A DNA stretch of 64,000 nucleotides. It comes from an uncultured Solobacterium sp. (GTDB lineage Bacteria > Bacillota_I > Bacilli_A > Erysipelotrichales > Erysipelotrichaceae). Below are positions 8,616 to 17,734 of this stretch, piece by piece; within the stretch, counting starts at the first letter, position 1, and the number at the start of each line of letters is the position of its first letter. A model generated the notes under the pieces. It did no database searches. It had not been told where the DNA came from and saw only the letters and a list, made by a program, of their open reading frames with translations. The position numbers were made by a program, and so were the translations under genes. The stretch is taken from NCBI GenBank assembly GCA_900552125.1, contig URYK01000009.1, forward strand, positions 15,555 to 79,554, written 5' to 3'.

Positions 8616-9494
8616 TTGATTTTAAACTTTATTAGAGGTTTTTGTATGGCTTTAGCCGATAGTGTTCCAGGAGTTTCTGGAGGAACAGTAGCCTTCGTAC
8701 TTGGATTTTACGATCAATTTATAGGATCTTTAGATGCCTTAATGAGCGGTAATATGCAGGAGAAAAAAGAAGCAGTGATTTTCCTATTAAAACTAGGAAT
8801 TGGCTGGGTAGTAGGTTTTCTTCTTGCTGTATCTATATTGGCGAGTGTATTTGAAACACAGATTTACAGTATATCTTCTTTATTTATCGGATTTATCTTA
8901 GCGGCAATCCCATTAGTTATCAAAGAAGAAAAACACAATATGAAAGTATGTGTATCTAGCATCATTTCATTATTCGTAGGAATTGCGATTGTTGCCCTTA
9001 TTACATACTTTAATCCCGTTTCAGGCAGTGATTCTGCTATTAGTTTAAAACAATTAGACTTAGGATTAATTATTTATGTATTTGTAGCCGCAATGTTTGC
9101 GATTTCTGCTATGGTACTTCCAGGTATCAGCGGATCTACTCTGTTATTAGTATTTGGATTATATGTTCCAATTATTTCCGCAATCAAATCATTGATGAGC
9201 TTTGATTTTTCTTATCTGCCAATCTTAATCGTATTTGGTTTAGGAGTTCTTACTGGTATCGTAACAATTGTTCGACTCATTAAATTTGCATTAGATAAGC
9301 ATCGTAATATAATGCTATTCTTAATCATCGGTATGATGATTGGTTCATTCTATGCAATCATTATGGGACCACAAACATTAGAAGTACCAAAAGCACCTTT
9401 AAGCTTAGAAACATTTAATATTATATGGTTTATTATCGGTGGAATCATTATTTTAGGACTTCAGAAATTAAAAGAAATTACTGAAAACAAATAA
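8616..9494 (+). CDS. popT: DUF368 undecaprenyl-phosphate translocase (PopT family)
   Basis: Polytopic membrane protein of 292 residues matching DUF368. It opens FIRGFCMALADSVPGVSGGT and has a second, related motif LPGISGSTLLLVFG halfway, consistent with an internal repeat of two half-domains. The family is known from S. aureus and V. cholerae as PopT, which returns undecaprenyl phosphate to the cytoplasmic face for envelope synthesis; applying that here is by homology. The start is TTG at 8616, nine bases after AGGAAG; no ATG gives a better fit. Single gene between its own promoter and terminator. Confidence 0.87.
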   Translation: MILNFIRGFCMALADSVPGVSGGTVAFVLGFYDQFIGSLDALMSGNMQEKKEAVIFLLKLGIGWVVGFLLAVSILASVFETQIYSISSLFIGFILAAIPLVIKEEKHNMKVCVSSIISLFVGIAIVALITYFNPVSGSDSAISLKQLDLGLIIYVFVAAMFAISAMVLPGISGSTLLLVFGLYVPIISAIKSLMSFDFSYLPILIVFGLGVLTGIVTIVRLIKFALDKHRNIMLFLIIGMMIGSFYAIIMGPQTLEVPKAPLSLETFNIIWFIIGGIIILGLQKLKEITENK

Positions 9495-9519
9495 AAATTC
9501 AACTTTAAATAACATTTAG

Positions 9520-9545
9520 AAAAAGGGCACACTGTGTCCTTTTTT
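9520..9545 (+). terminator. Terminator after popT
   Basis: A-rich stem with GGGCAC/GTGTCC core (one G-T pair) and a T6 tail. The A-run on the left may let it also serve the converging HAD gene. Confidence 0.8.
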
Positions 9546-9608
9546 CACATAAGCAAATAACTCGCATAGTTATACTTCATTACCATTCTCTATTAAATAA
9601 AATAAGAT

Positions 9609-10262
9609 TCAAAGATATTTTTTCAATTCATCCAAAGCCTGTATCTCAATATATGGTAAATGCTTTTTACTTCCAGTAATATGATTACGATTTACCCATA
9701 TTTTATTCCACCCTAATTTAGAACAAGGAACGATATCCCACCAATAACCTTTCGCAATATGATAATGCTCTTTTTCCATTAATTCATATTTTTTACTTGT
9801 ATATTCAAAAAATTTCAAATTAGGTTTATAACACTTCGTATCTTCTGCCAAAACATAATCATCTATAAGATTTTCTAATGTATCCAAATGATTTTTCATA
9901 ATCTTATGCATAGAATTGGACATTAATATAAACTGATAATGTTTAGCTTTCAAATACTTTAAAACAGGTATCACATCCTCATAAGGCCGAAAATCCTTAT
10001 GCAACTCCATTACCCTATCCCATTGTGGCACAAAGATATTAGTGTTAAGCTCCATATCGCAATACTCTAATGCTGATAACAATAATTGATCATAAGGTAT
10101 ATAATCTTCCCCATACATGAGGCGATCTTCATAGTGAATAAATATTTCTCTAGCCTTATTCCCAGATATTCCATTCCTATCAGCTAAATTATAAATATAT
10201 TCATAAAGAATATCGTTATTTAATAATGTACCATAACAGTCAAACGTTAACACTTTATCCAT
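9609..10262 (-). CDS. HAD-superfamily hydrolase, haloacid-dehalogenase-like
   Basis: 217 residues. Motif I TFDCYGTLL carries the Asp nucleophile, motif II is FILMSNSM, motif III Lys lies in CYKPNLKFF, and motif IV region is AKGYWWDIVPC. This resembles the type II 2-haloacid dehalogenase branch rather than the GDxxxD phosphatase branch; substrate unknown. Start chosen at 10262 (MDKVLTF): AGGAGG lies seven bases before it, while the ATG two codons upstream (10268) would be one base from the site. Confidence 0.82.
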   Translation of the reverse strand: MDKVLTFDCYGTLLNNDILYEYIYNLADRNGISGNKAREIFIHYEDRLMYGEDYIPYDQLLLSALEYCDMELNTNIFVPQWDRVMELHKDFRPYEDVIPVLKYLKAKHYQFILMSNSMHKIMKNHLDTLENLIDDYVLAEDTKCYKPNLKFFEYTSKKYELMEKEHYHIAKGYWWDIVPCSKLGWNKIWVNRNHITGSKKHLPYIEIQALDELKKYL

Positions 10263-10476
10263 TATCATCCCTCCTACAAATAATAAAACACCACTTTTTC
10301 ATTCTACAAAACAAATATGCCATAATATGGAGCATATTACAAGACTAACAATATTCTTTTTTAATTGATAATAAATCAAGAATATTCAAATAAATAGAAC
10401 ATTTATCAGCAACGTAACTAGAGAAAAAGAAAACAATTTACAACGAAGTTGCAATAACTAAACTTATTGTAACAAA

Positions 10477-10505
10477 ATGACAGTATTGAAGTATCATGAT
10501 ATAAT
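10477..10505 (+). promoter_or_regulatory. Promoter of the RibD-C reductase gene
   Basis: ATGACA (10477-10482), 17-base spacer, TATAAT (10500-10505) with TGA upstream. The rest of 10263-10476 is AT-rich with no other feature I can support. Confidence 0.65.
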
Positions 10506-10539
10506 AACTTAAAAATAATTTTTAATTTGGAGGGATAAA

Positions 10540-11220
10540 ATGAACAGACCTATTACAACATTATTTATGCTAATGTCTGTTGATGGCAAAATCAGTACTG
10601 GTGCATCAGATAATTTAGATGTGGATAAAGACTTCCCCAAAATTGTGGGGGTCAAAGAAGGTTTACATCAATATTATGAAATAGAGCAGACAACAGATTT
10701 ATGGTCAATTAATTCTGGAAGAGTACAAGCTAAAATCGGTGTTAATACAGCAGATATACCAAATAAAACACCTGTCTCTTTTGTTGTAATTGATAATAAA
10801 CATTTAAAGAAACACGGCATACGTTATTTTTGTGCTTTATCAAAACAATTTGTGTTGGTTACATCTAATAAAAATCATCCAGCATTTGAAATGAAAGAAG
10901 ATAATCTCCATATTATATATCAAAATGAATTATCGTTGAAAGATGTTCTTACAAAACTCAAATCAGAATATAATTGCGAAAGAATAACGATACAAACAGG
11001 TGGTACATTAAATGGGTTATTTCTTCGTGAAAAGCTGATTGATTATATTGATATTGTCGTCGCTCCTGTATTAATTGGCGGTAAAGATACATCCACATTA
11101 ATTGATGGAAAATCTTTATTATCAGAAAACGAATTATCAAAATTAGGTATATTGAAATTGCAAGAATGCAAGGTTTTAGAAAACTCATATCTTAGATTAC
11201 GTTATGAAGTAACTCACTAA
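10540..11220 (+). CDS. RibD C-terminal / dihydrofolate-reductase-like protein
   Basis: 226 residues, a stand-alone RibD_C reductase domain. TTLFMLMSVDGKIST at the N-terminus is the usual signature, and ITIQTGGTLNGLFLREKLID with VAPVLIGGKDTSTLI matches the nucleotide-binding end of the family. The deaminase half of RibD is absent and no other riboflavin gene is nearby, so the role may be an NADPH-dependent reductase other than riboflavin synthesis. AGGAGG lies ahead of the ATG. Confidence 0.82.
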   Translation: MNRPITTLFMLMSVDGKISTGASDNLDVDKDFPKIVGVKEGLHQYYEIEQTTDLWSINSGRVQAKIGVNTADIPNKTPVSFVVIDNKHLKKHGIRYFCALSKQFVLVTSNKNHPAFEMKEDNLHIIYQNELSLKDVLTKLKSEYNCERITIQTGGTLNGLFLREKLIDYIDIVVAPVLIGGKDTSTLIDGKSLLSENELSKLGILKLQECKVLENSYLRLRYEVTH

Positions 11221-11254
11221 CAGATTCTTGTATGATGACATGATAATTCTTAAA

Positions 11255-11316
11255 ATAAAAAAGATTCTTTATCATGAACAAGTTTATTACTTATTCTAAT
11301 AAAGAATCTTTATTTT
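11255..11316. terminator. Bidirectional terminator between converging genes
   Basis: AAAGATTCTTTAT (11260-11272) pairs with ATAAAGAATCTTT (11299-11311), with A-rich and T-rich outer flanks. It serves the RibD-C gene on + and plsC (stop at 11322) on -. Confidence 0.75.
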
Positions 11317-11321
11317 TTGTA

Positions 11322-12005
11322 TTAACTTTCCTTTAATACCTTTTCCATTTCTTCCTGTAGCTTAGCTACAACACCTTCTGCTTTTAATGGTTTATAGTCC
11401 TCATAATATAGAGGTTTTAAGATATGAATTGTAAATGTTCCTTTATGCATGATTACACTTTTATAATCATATGAATTTTTTAATACAATTGGTACGATAC
11501 ATGCTTTTGCCATGAAAGCAGGCTGTAAAGAACCAGCTTGAAGAGGGTGCATTTTCCCGCCTTTACTGCGTGTTCCTTCTGGGAAGATCAAGAGGTTATT
11601 TCCACTTTTTAATCTTCTTGCGGCTTCTCTAAGCATATGAATAGCACTACCTCGATCTTCACGATCAAAGAAAATCAATTCTAATGTTTTTGACCAGCTT
11701 CCTACATAAGGAATCTTGGCATTTTCTTTTTTTGATATAAACGTAAATGGTATATTCACTACTGCCATTTGAAGCAACATATCAAATTCGCTTTGATGAT
11801 TACTAACAAACAGAATTGGCTGATGCTGTGGTAATTCTTCAGCTTGTTTAAGATCTATTGTAATTCCATAGCATTTCATTAATTTATTTGACCATTTTTG
11901 CATATGTCGATAACGTACTTCAAATGGTTTTTTCCTTACTAGAATGGCATCGATCCAACTAGCAGGAACTAGCCATAGAAGACATAAACTTCGAATCAAA
12001 AACAT
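11322..12005 (-). CDS. plsC: 1-acyl-sn-glycerol-3-phosphate acyltransferase
   Basis: Makes phosphatidic acid from lysophosphatidic acid. The NHQSEFD motif is the HX4D catalytic block and FPEGTRSKGG the substrate-binding block; the N-terminal hydrophobic stretch suggests membrane attachment. 227 residues is typical. AAGGAG, which overlaps the stop of acpS, stands eight bases before the ATG. It is the last gene of the fatty-acid operon, linking acyl-chain synthesis directly to phospholipid synthesis. Confidence 0.92.
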   Translation of the reverse strand: MFLIRSLCLLWLVPASWIDAILVRKKPFEVRYRHMQKWSNKLMKCYGITIDLKQAEELPQHQPILFVSNHQSEFDMLLQMAVVNIPFTFISKKENAKIPYVGSWSKTLELIFFDREDRGSAIHMLREAARRLKSGNNLLIFPEGTRSKGGKMHPLQAGSLQPAFMAKACIVPIVLKNSYDYKSVIMHKGTFTIHILKPLYYEDYKPLKAEGVVAKLQEEMEKVLKES

Positions 12006-12010
12006 GTTAC

Positions 12011-12352
12011 CTACTCCTTCACAGCCATCGCATAAGCGATTGCATAATTCACTTCATGCGATATAGACACCTCTATCTGCAAACCATCAATATGACATAA
12101 TGGCATTCCATTTTCATCAGATAATATTTCAACCTGTGATAAAAGATAAGACTTATGGCGATACACCGCTTTGATAACAGCTTCTTTAGCTGCAAATCGA
12201 CCTGCTAGCCACTCTATCTTTCTTTTACCTTCTAATTGTTCATATATCTTTTTTTCATTTGTTGTCAAAATACGAAGAAAAGATTCCTTTTCCATCGCTT
12301 TTTCTATTCTTTGAATTTCAACAATATCACAGCCTACACCAAGAAGCATCAT
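12011..12352 (-). CDS. acpS: Holo-[acyl-carrier-protein] synthase
   Basis: Transfers 4'-phosphopantetheine from CoA to the Ser of ACP. GVGCDIVEIQRIEKA carries the metal-binding Asp and WLAGRFAAKEAVIKAV the Glu and Lys signature; VSISHEVNYAIAYAMA ends the fold. 113 residues, normal. Two adjacent ATGs (12352, 12349) both fit the upstream GAGG. Activates the ACP encoded at the operon head. Confidence 0.94.
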   Translation of the reverse strand: MMLLGVGCDIVEIQRIEKAMEKESFLRILTTNEKKIYEQLEGKRKIEWLAGRFAAKEAVIKAVYRHKSYLLSQVEILSDENGMPLCHIDGLQIEVSISHEVNYAIAYAMAVKE

Positions 12353-12375
12353 TCTTACCTCATTTAATATAATAA

Positions 12376-12810
12376 CTATTTATTTGGATCTTCAACTGCA
12401 AACATCATTTCAGCTGTTACAGCTACTTCTCCATCTACACTTGCAACAGCATTCACAAAAGCAATCCCCATTCTTTCTTTTGTGACTTCTGCCTCTAGTT
12501 TTAAAACATCACCTGGAATAACCTGACGTTTAAAACGTGCTTTATTGATACCTGCAAATAAACCAATTTTCCCTCTGTTTTCTTCTTTGCTTAAAAGCAT
12601 CACCGCAACAGTCTGAGCTAGTGCTTCTAACTGTAACACTCCCGGCATGATTGCCTTTTGTGGAAAATGTCCTAGAAACTGCATTTCATTGGCGGTAATA
12701 CACTTAATTCCACATACTTTATTTCCTTCAATACTCTCAATGCGATCTACTAATAGAAATGGATAACGATGAGGGATTATTTTTTGAATTTCATCACTAT
12801 TATATAACAT
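12376..12810 (-). CDS. fabZ: 3-hydroxyacyl-[ACP] dehydratase FabZ
   Basis: Dehydrates 3-hydroxyacyl-ACP. Catalytic His in IIPHRYPFLLVDR and catalytic Glu in AIMPGVLQLEALAQ; GHFPQ is present. I start at 12810 (MLYNSDEI): GGGAG, lying in the last codons of fabF, is eight bases upstream, whereas the ATG at 12825 lacks a site. Length then 144 residues. Only one FabZ/FabA-type gene is in the cluster and no FabA, FabM or FabN, so the source of unsaturated fatty acids is not obvious from dehydratases. Confidence 0.95.
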   Translation of the reverse strand: MLYNSDEIQKIIPHRYPFLLVDRIESIEGNKVCGIKCITANEMQFLGHFPQKAIMPGVLQLEALAQTVAVMLLSKEENRGKIGLFAGINKARFKRQVIPGDVLKLEAEVTKERMGIAFVNAVASVDGEVAVTAEMMFAVEDPNK

Positions 12811-12812
12811 AC

Positions 12813-14051
12813 TTATTTCTCCCATTTACGAATTATAATACTTGCATTATGTCCGCCAAATCCCAAGGAATTAGACATAGCAACTTTGATATCCTCTTTT
12901 TTACCTTCATTTACAACTAAGTTCAAATCACATGCCGAATCCGGATTTTTGTAGTTGATAGTCGCAGGCACAAAACCACGTTCTACAGCTAGAGTAGAAA
13001 TAATTGCTTCTAATGCGCCACTTGCCCCAAGTAAATGTCCAGACATAGATTTTGTACTTGAAACGTAAGGTTTCATTGCATCTTCCTGAAATGCTTTTTT
13101 AATTGCGATGGTTTCACTAGAATCATTTAAAGGTGTACTAGTACCATGAGCATTGATGTAGTCTACATCACTTGTTTTAATATCGGCATCCTGCATTGCC
13201 ATAACCATTGCACGAGCAGCCTGTGCACCATCTGCAAGTGGTGCTGTAATATGATTTGCATCGCATGTGCTTCCATAACCAATTACTTCGCCATAGATTT
13301 TAGCATTTCTAGCCAATGCATGTTCCATTTCTTCTAAAATAATGACACCTGCACCTTCGCCCATGACAAACCCTTTACGATCTGCATCAAAAGGGATAGA
13401 AGCACGGTTTGGATCTTCTCCTTCATGTAAAGCGCGCATAGAGGCAAATCCTGCAATCGCAACTGGTGTAACTGCTGCTTCACTTCCTCCAGCAGCCATC
13501 ACATCTTCATAACCATCACGGATACGGTGGAACGCTTCTCCAATAGCATTTGTAGCAGCAGCACATGCAGTTACAACACTAGAAACATTACCATGAGCCT
13601 CCATATCGATCGCAACACTTCCTGCAGCTAAATTGATTAATGACATAGGGATAAAATATGGAGAAATACGATTAGGTCCACGACTTTCAATTGTCTGTGA
13701 AGCACCTTCAATCGTTGAAATACCGCCAATCCCAGAAGCAATGATAACTCCAAAACGATCACGATCAAATTCAACATCTGCCAATCCGCTATCATCATAA
13801 GCCTGTTTTGCGGCTATACGTGTAAATTGTGTAAAACGATCATTAAACTTTAAATCTCGTTTTGTGAAGTATTTTTCCATATCTAAATCTTTTACTTCTC
13901 CAGCTAATTTAGCACGGAAATCACTTGGATCAAAATGTGTAATTCTATCAATACCACAACGGTTATTTAAAACACTATCCCATACACTTTCTACATCATT
14001 TCCAATAGGAGATACGACTCCCATTCCAGTAATTACAACTCTTCTTTTCAT
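12813..14051 (-). CDS. fabF: 3-oxoacyl-[ACP] synthase II
   Basis: Elongating condensing enzyme. Cys-His-His triad is visible: VVTACAAATNAIGEAF, NAHGTSTPLND and STKSMSGHLLGASGALEA. 412 residues, full length. The ATG follows the fabG stop directly (TAA then ATG) and the stop precedes the fabZ start by two bases, so translation is probably coupled. Confidence 0.96.
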   Translation of the reverse strand: MKRRVVITGMGVVSPIGNDVESVWDSVLNNRCGIDRITHFDPSDFRAKLAGEVKDLDMEKYFTKRDLKFNDRFTQFTRIAAKQAYDDSGLADVEFDRDRFGVIIASGIGGISTIEGASQTIESRGPNRISPYFIPMSLINLAAGSVAIDMEAHGNVSSVVTACAAATNAIGEAFHRIRDGYEDVMAAGGSEAAVTPVAIAGFASMRALHEGEDPNRASIPFDADRKGFVMGEGAGVIILEEMEHALARNAKIYGEVIGYGSTCDANHITAPLADGAQAARAMVMAMQDADIKTSDVDYINAHGTSTPLNDSSETIAIKKAFQEDAMKPYVSSTKSMSGHLLGASGALEAIISTLAVERGFVPATINYKNPDSACDLNLVVNEGKKEDIKVAMSNSLGFGGHNASIIIRKWEK

Positions 14052-14783
14052 TTACATCACCATCCCGCCGTCAACTGTAATCACCTGTCCGGTGATATAA
14101 GCACTGTCATCACTACATAAGAATTTCACAACATTCGCAACATCTTCTACATTTCCAAATTTTTTCATAGGAATAGAAGCTAACATGGCATCCTTCACAT
14201 TATCTGCTAGTTTTTCTGTCATTGCAGTATCAATAAATCCAGGTGCCACTGCATTCACACGGATACCACGAGCAGCTAGTTCTTTAGCACAGGATTTTGT
14301 TAAAGCGATAACTCCACCCTTACTTGCGGCATAATTTGCCTGTCCCATATTTCCACAAAGACCAACAACACTTGCCATATTCACAATAGAACCAGAGCGC
14401 TGTTTCATCATGATTCTAGCCACATGACGAATACAGTTATATGTCCCTTTTAGATTTACACGAATTACATCATCAAATTCTTCATCACTCATTCTCAGCA
14501 ATAAATTATCTTTTGTAATTCCTGCATTATTTACTACTACATCAATATGACCATATTCTTTAACGATAGTATCCATCATTTCTTTTACCTGATTACCATC
14601 AGAAATGTCGCACTGAATCATTTTATGATTTCCACTAGGATCACACTTTGCAAGTACAGCTTTAGCCCCTTCTTCACTGTGTGCATAGTTTATGATTACA
14701 TTATATTCTTTTGATAATGCAATGGCGATTGCTTCTCCAATTCCTCGAGATGCACCACTGATAAACGCTGTTTTTCTTTCCAT
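14052..14783 (-). CDS. fabG: 3-oxoacyl-[ACP] reductase
   Basis: NADPH-dependent SDR. GASRGIGEAIA glycine motif, NNAGIT, catalytic Ser in VNMASVVG and YAASKGG Tyr/Lys pair; C-terminal TGQVITVDGGM. 243 residues. AAAGGA lies before the ATG; five bases separate it from fabD. Confidence 0.96.
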   Translation of the reverse strand: MERKTAFISGASRGIGEAIAIALSKEYNVIINYAHSEEGAKAVLAKCDPSGNHKMIQCDISDGNQVKEMMDTIVKEYGHIDVVVNNAGITKDNLLLRMSDEEFDDVIRVNLKGTYNCIRHVARIMMKQRSGSIVNMASVVGLCGNMGQANYAASKGGVIALTKSCAKELAARGIRVNAVAPGFIDTAMTEKLADNVKDAMLASIPMKKFGNVEDVANVVKFLCSDDSAYITGQVITVDGGMVM

Positions 14784-14787
14784 AATT

Positions 14788-15714
14788 CTATCCTTTCACA
14801 TATGCCAGAGTTTCATTTAAGCTGGCAACATCTTCTACATGAAGAATTTTCACATCATGTCCTTTCGCACATTTCTTTACAAATCCGCTTACAGCCTTAC
14901 CTGGGCCTACCTCAACAAAGGTATCTACCCCATCCGCAAGCATCTTTTTAATCGTTTCTTCTAAACGAACACTGTGCGAAATCTGATCACTTAACATATC
15001 GATCAATGCTTTATCTGCCACATTGGCATTTAAGTTATGCAAAACAGGAATTTCTGGTGTCTTTAATTCATATTTTTCTAATTCCGCATGTAATTGGTTT
15101 CCTGCTTCCTTTAATAAAGAGGAATGGAAAGCTCCTGATACCTGTAAAGGAATAACTCTTCTAGCACCTTTTTCTAAACATTTTTCTCCACAGGCTTCTA
15201 CTGCAGCTTTTTCACCTGTAATAACAATCTGACCTGGGCAGTTATAATTAGCTATTTCACAGACTCCGATTTCCGCAACTTCTTTACATGCTTCTAAAAT
15301 AGCTGCTTCATCTAACATCAATACTGCTGCCATAGAAGTAGTTCCTTTTGGTAATGCATTTGCCATCAGTTTTCCACGTTCTCTTAAAATGTTTGCGCCA
15401 TCTTTTATTGAGAATGATTTCGCATAACACAATGCACTATATTCACCTAAGCTTAATCCAGCACATACATCGGCATGTACGCCTTGTTCTTCTAACACTG
15501 CAGCTGCAGCCATGGAGTGGGCAAAGATTGCCACCTGTGTATATTGTGTATCATTCAGCTGTTCTGCCGGTCCTTCAAAACAAAGTTTTTTCACATCAAA
15601 ATCTGTTTCAATACTGTCAAATACATTTTTTGCACATGTATAATTGTCGTATAGTTCTTTTCCCATGCCAGGATACTGTGCTCCTTGACCAGAAAATAGA
15701 AATGCGATTTTCAT
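14788..15714 (-). CDS. fabD: Malonyl-CoA:ACP transacylase
   Basis: Loads malonate from CoA onto ACP. LFSGQGAQYPGMGKEL at the N-terminus, nucleophile Ser in GLSLGEYSALC, catalytic His in SGAFHSSLL. 308 residues. GGAGG eight bases before the ATG; three bases separate it from the upstream flavoprotein gene. Confidence 0.96.
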   Translation of the reverse strand: MKIAFLFSGQGAQYPGMGKELYDNYTCAKNVFDSIETDFDVKKLCFEGPAEQLNDTQYTQVAIFAHSMAAAAVLEEQGVHADVCAGLSLGEYSALCYAKSFSIKDGANILRERGKLMANALPKGTTSMAAVLMLDEAAILEACKEVAEIGVCEIANYNCPGQIVITGEKAAVEACGEKCLEKGARRVIPLQVSGAFHSSLLKEAGNQLHAELEKYELKTPEIPVLHNLNANVADKALIDMLSDQISHSVRLEETIKKMLADGVDTFVEVGPGKAVSGFVKKCAKGHDVKILHVEDVASLNETLAYVKG

Positions 15715-15717
15715 AAT

Positions 15718-16779
15718 TTAATCCTCCTTGCCCATCAGTTCTTGCATCAGCTCGTGAACACTGATGATGTCATGAATACGCCAAGCATTAGCTCCTGCAA
15801 ATACTAATCCATTTTCCACATCTCCATTAGCCGCATGAATTAAAGCATCTGTAATACAATATGGCGTTGTAGATGGAACACATGGTTTCATACAGGAAAT
15901 ACAATGTTTTGGCGGTATGCGGTTTTGTTTTACCTGTTTCATAAAAGAAGTCATAATTGCTCTTCCTGGTAGTCCTGCTGGACTAGCCACTAATTCTATT
16001 TCTTCTTTTTCAGATTGAATAAACTTCTGTTTAAACGCAAGGTCCGCATCACATTCATAAGTGGCGATAAATCGTGTGGCAATTTGTACTCCACTAGCAC
16101 CAATTGACAACATGTCTAAAATATCTTCATGAGTATAAATACCACCTGCCGCAAATACAGGAATACGTTTCTGGTAGATTTCTTCATATGGTTTTACTTC
16201 TGATAAGACTTCTTGAACTAAAGCCGCAAGATTTTTTGCTTTTCCGGTTTCTAATTCTTCTTTCTTAAATCCTAAATGACCACCTGCTAGGCTTCCTTCC
16301 ACCACAATGAAATCCGGACAGCGATGTGAATGACGATCCCAGCTTTTTAAAATTAAACGAGCAGCTCTTCCACTTGATACGATTGGTGCTAAAGCAATCG
16401 TATCACTACCTTGAATAGCCGGAAGATGTAATGGCATACCGGCTCCAGAGATAATGACATCTGCTCCTGCATCAATCACTACTTTAACATACTCTTCATA
16501 ATCTTTAGAGGCTACCATGATATTAACCCCTAATAAACCTCTTCCTTCACTGATTTTTCGAGCTTTTTCAATTTCTTCATGAAGTGCTTCAATATTGCAG
16601 ACAAGTGAATTATTCCAGAAATCTGGTTTACGATAACCAGGATGAGCAGCTGAAATTACTCCCATACCGCCTTCTTTCATAACAGCTCCTGCAAGATTTC
16701 CTAAGGATATACCGACACCCATACCACCTTGAATAATTGGTATTTCTAATACTTTAGAACCAATAGGAACACTATTCAT
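15718..16779 (-). CDS. FabK-like / nitronate-monooxygenase-family flavoprotein (second copy)
   Basis: 353 residues, FMN-dependent TIM-barrel family shared by nitronate monooxygenase and FabK. IIQGGMGVGISLGNLAG at the start, VEGSLAGGHLGF (FMN phosphate/catalytic region), AAGGIYTHEDILDML and GASGVQIATRF follow. Unlike its neighbour FabK it has a C-terminal Cys-rich block, CISCMKPCVPSTTPYC. It lies between fabK and fabD and overlaps fabK by eight bases, so it belongs to lipid synthesis. Neisseria UfaA, needed for anaerobic unsaturated fatty-acid synthesis, is a protein of this family; that role here is inference. Alternative: detoxifying nitronate monooxygenase. Confidence 0.8.
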   Translation of the reverse strand: MNSVPIGSKVLEIPIIQGGMGVGISLGNLAGAVMKEGGMGVISAAHPGYRKPDFWNNSLVCNIEALHEEIEKARKISEGRGLLGVNIMVASKDYEEYVKVVIDAGADVIISGAGMPLHLPAIQGSDTIALAPIVSSGRAARLILKSWDRHSHRCPDFIVVEGSLAGGHLGFKKEELETGKAKNLAALVQEVLSEVKPYEEIYQKRIPVFAAGGIYTHEDILDMLSIGASGVQIATRFIATYECDADLAFKQKFIQSEKEEIELVASPAGLPGRAIMTSFMKQVKQNRIPPKHCISCMKPCVPSTTPYCITDALIHAANGDVENGLVFAGANAWRIHDIISVHELMQELMGKED

Positions 16780-17722
16780 AACGAAGTCCTTTTACCTTTT
16801 CTTCTAGCTTATGAATCTCTTCTTCGCTCTCTTTAATTAGTGAATCTATGATATCTTGAAGTGGTCGAATTTCTTTACACATTCCTGCAACCTGTCCCAT
16901 CATAACAGAACCATGACGAACATCTCCTTCAAATACTGCTCTTCGAAGTCCTCCTAAAGTAAGTTTTTCCATTTCTTCTTTATCTGCTCCGCTTTGTTCA
17001 AGCTTTAAGTATTGTAATGCCATTTGGTTCTTTAAAATTCTTACTGGTGTTCCAGTACTTCTTCCTGTCACAACAGAATCCATATCTTTTGCCTTTAATA
17101 CAGCTTTTTTATAATTTTCATGGATTGGACATTCTTCCGCAACTAATAGACAAGTTCCAATCTGTACACCATCTGCACCTAAACTTAATGCTGCATTTAA
17201 CTGACGTCCGCTTGCGATACCACCTGCCGCAATAACTGGAATATTTACTGCATCAATAACTTGAGGAACTAAAGACATAGTCGTTGTTTCTCCAACATGT
17301 CCACCAGATTCTCCACCTTCCGCAATTAATGCATCTACACCAGATTTTTCTAAACGTCTAGCTAGAGCTACGCTTGCGACAACCGGAATTACCATACAAC
17401 CGCTCTCTTTTAATGCAGGAATATATGGTCCAGGATTTCCTGCACCTGTTGTAACAACTGCTACTTTTTCTTCACAGATTACTTTCATAATGGCTTCTGT
17501 ATGAGGATTCATCAACATAACATTTACACCAAATGGTTTATCTGTTAGTGATTTACACTTACGAATGGCATCTCTTGTCTGATGTTCATCCATTGCTCCT
17601 GTCGCAATAATCCCTAATGCGCCACAATTGGATACTGCTGCCGCAAATTCTGGAGTCGCAATGTTAGCCATTGCCCCTTGAAAAATAGGATATTTTATAT
17701 TTAATAATTCATTAATTAGCAT
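16772..17722 (-). CDS. fabK: Enoyl-[ACP] reductase II (FabK)
   Basis: FMN enzyme reducing enoyl-ACP, the last step of the elongation cycle. KYPIFQGAMANIATPEFA at the start, IAEGGESGGHVGE (key His region), AAGGIASGRQLNAAL, LGADGVQIGTCLLVAEE, and TGRSTGTPVRILKNQ which is typical of FabK. 316 residues. AAGGAG eight bases before the ATG. No fabI or fabL is in the cluster, so this is probably the main enoyl reductase, which would make the organism insensitive to triclosan at this step. Confidence 0.93.
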   Translation of the reverse strand: MLINELLNIKYPIFQGAMANIATPEFAAAVSNCGALGIIATGAMDEHQTRDAIRKCKSLTDKPFGVNVMLMNPHTEAIMKVICEEKVAVVTTGAGNPGPYIPALKESGCMVIPVVASVALARRLEKSGVDALIAEGGESGGHVGETTTMSLVPQVIDAVNIPVIAAGGIASGRQLNAALSLGADGVQIGTCLLVAEECPIHENYKKAVLKAKDMDSVVTGRSTGTPVRILKNQMALQYLKLEQSGADKEEMEKLTLGGLRRAVFEGDVRHGSVMMGQVAGMCKEIRPLQDIIDSLIKESEEEIHKLEEKVKGLRYE

Positions 17723-17734
17723 AGTTCTTTCTCC

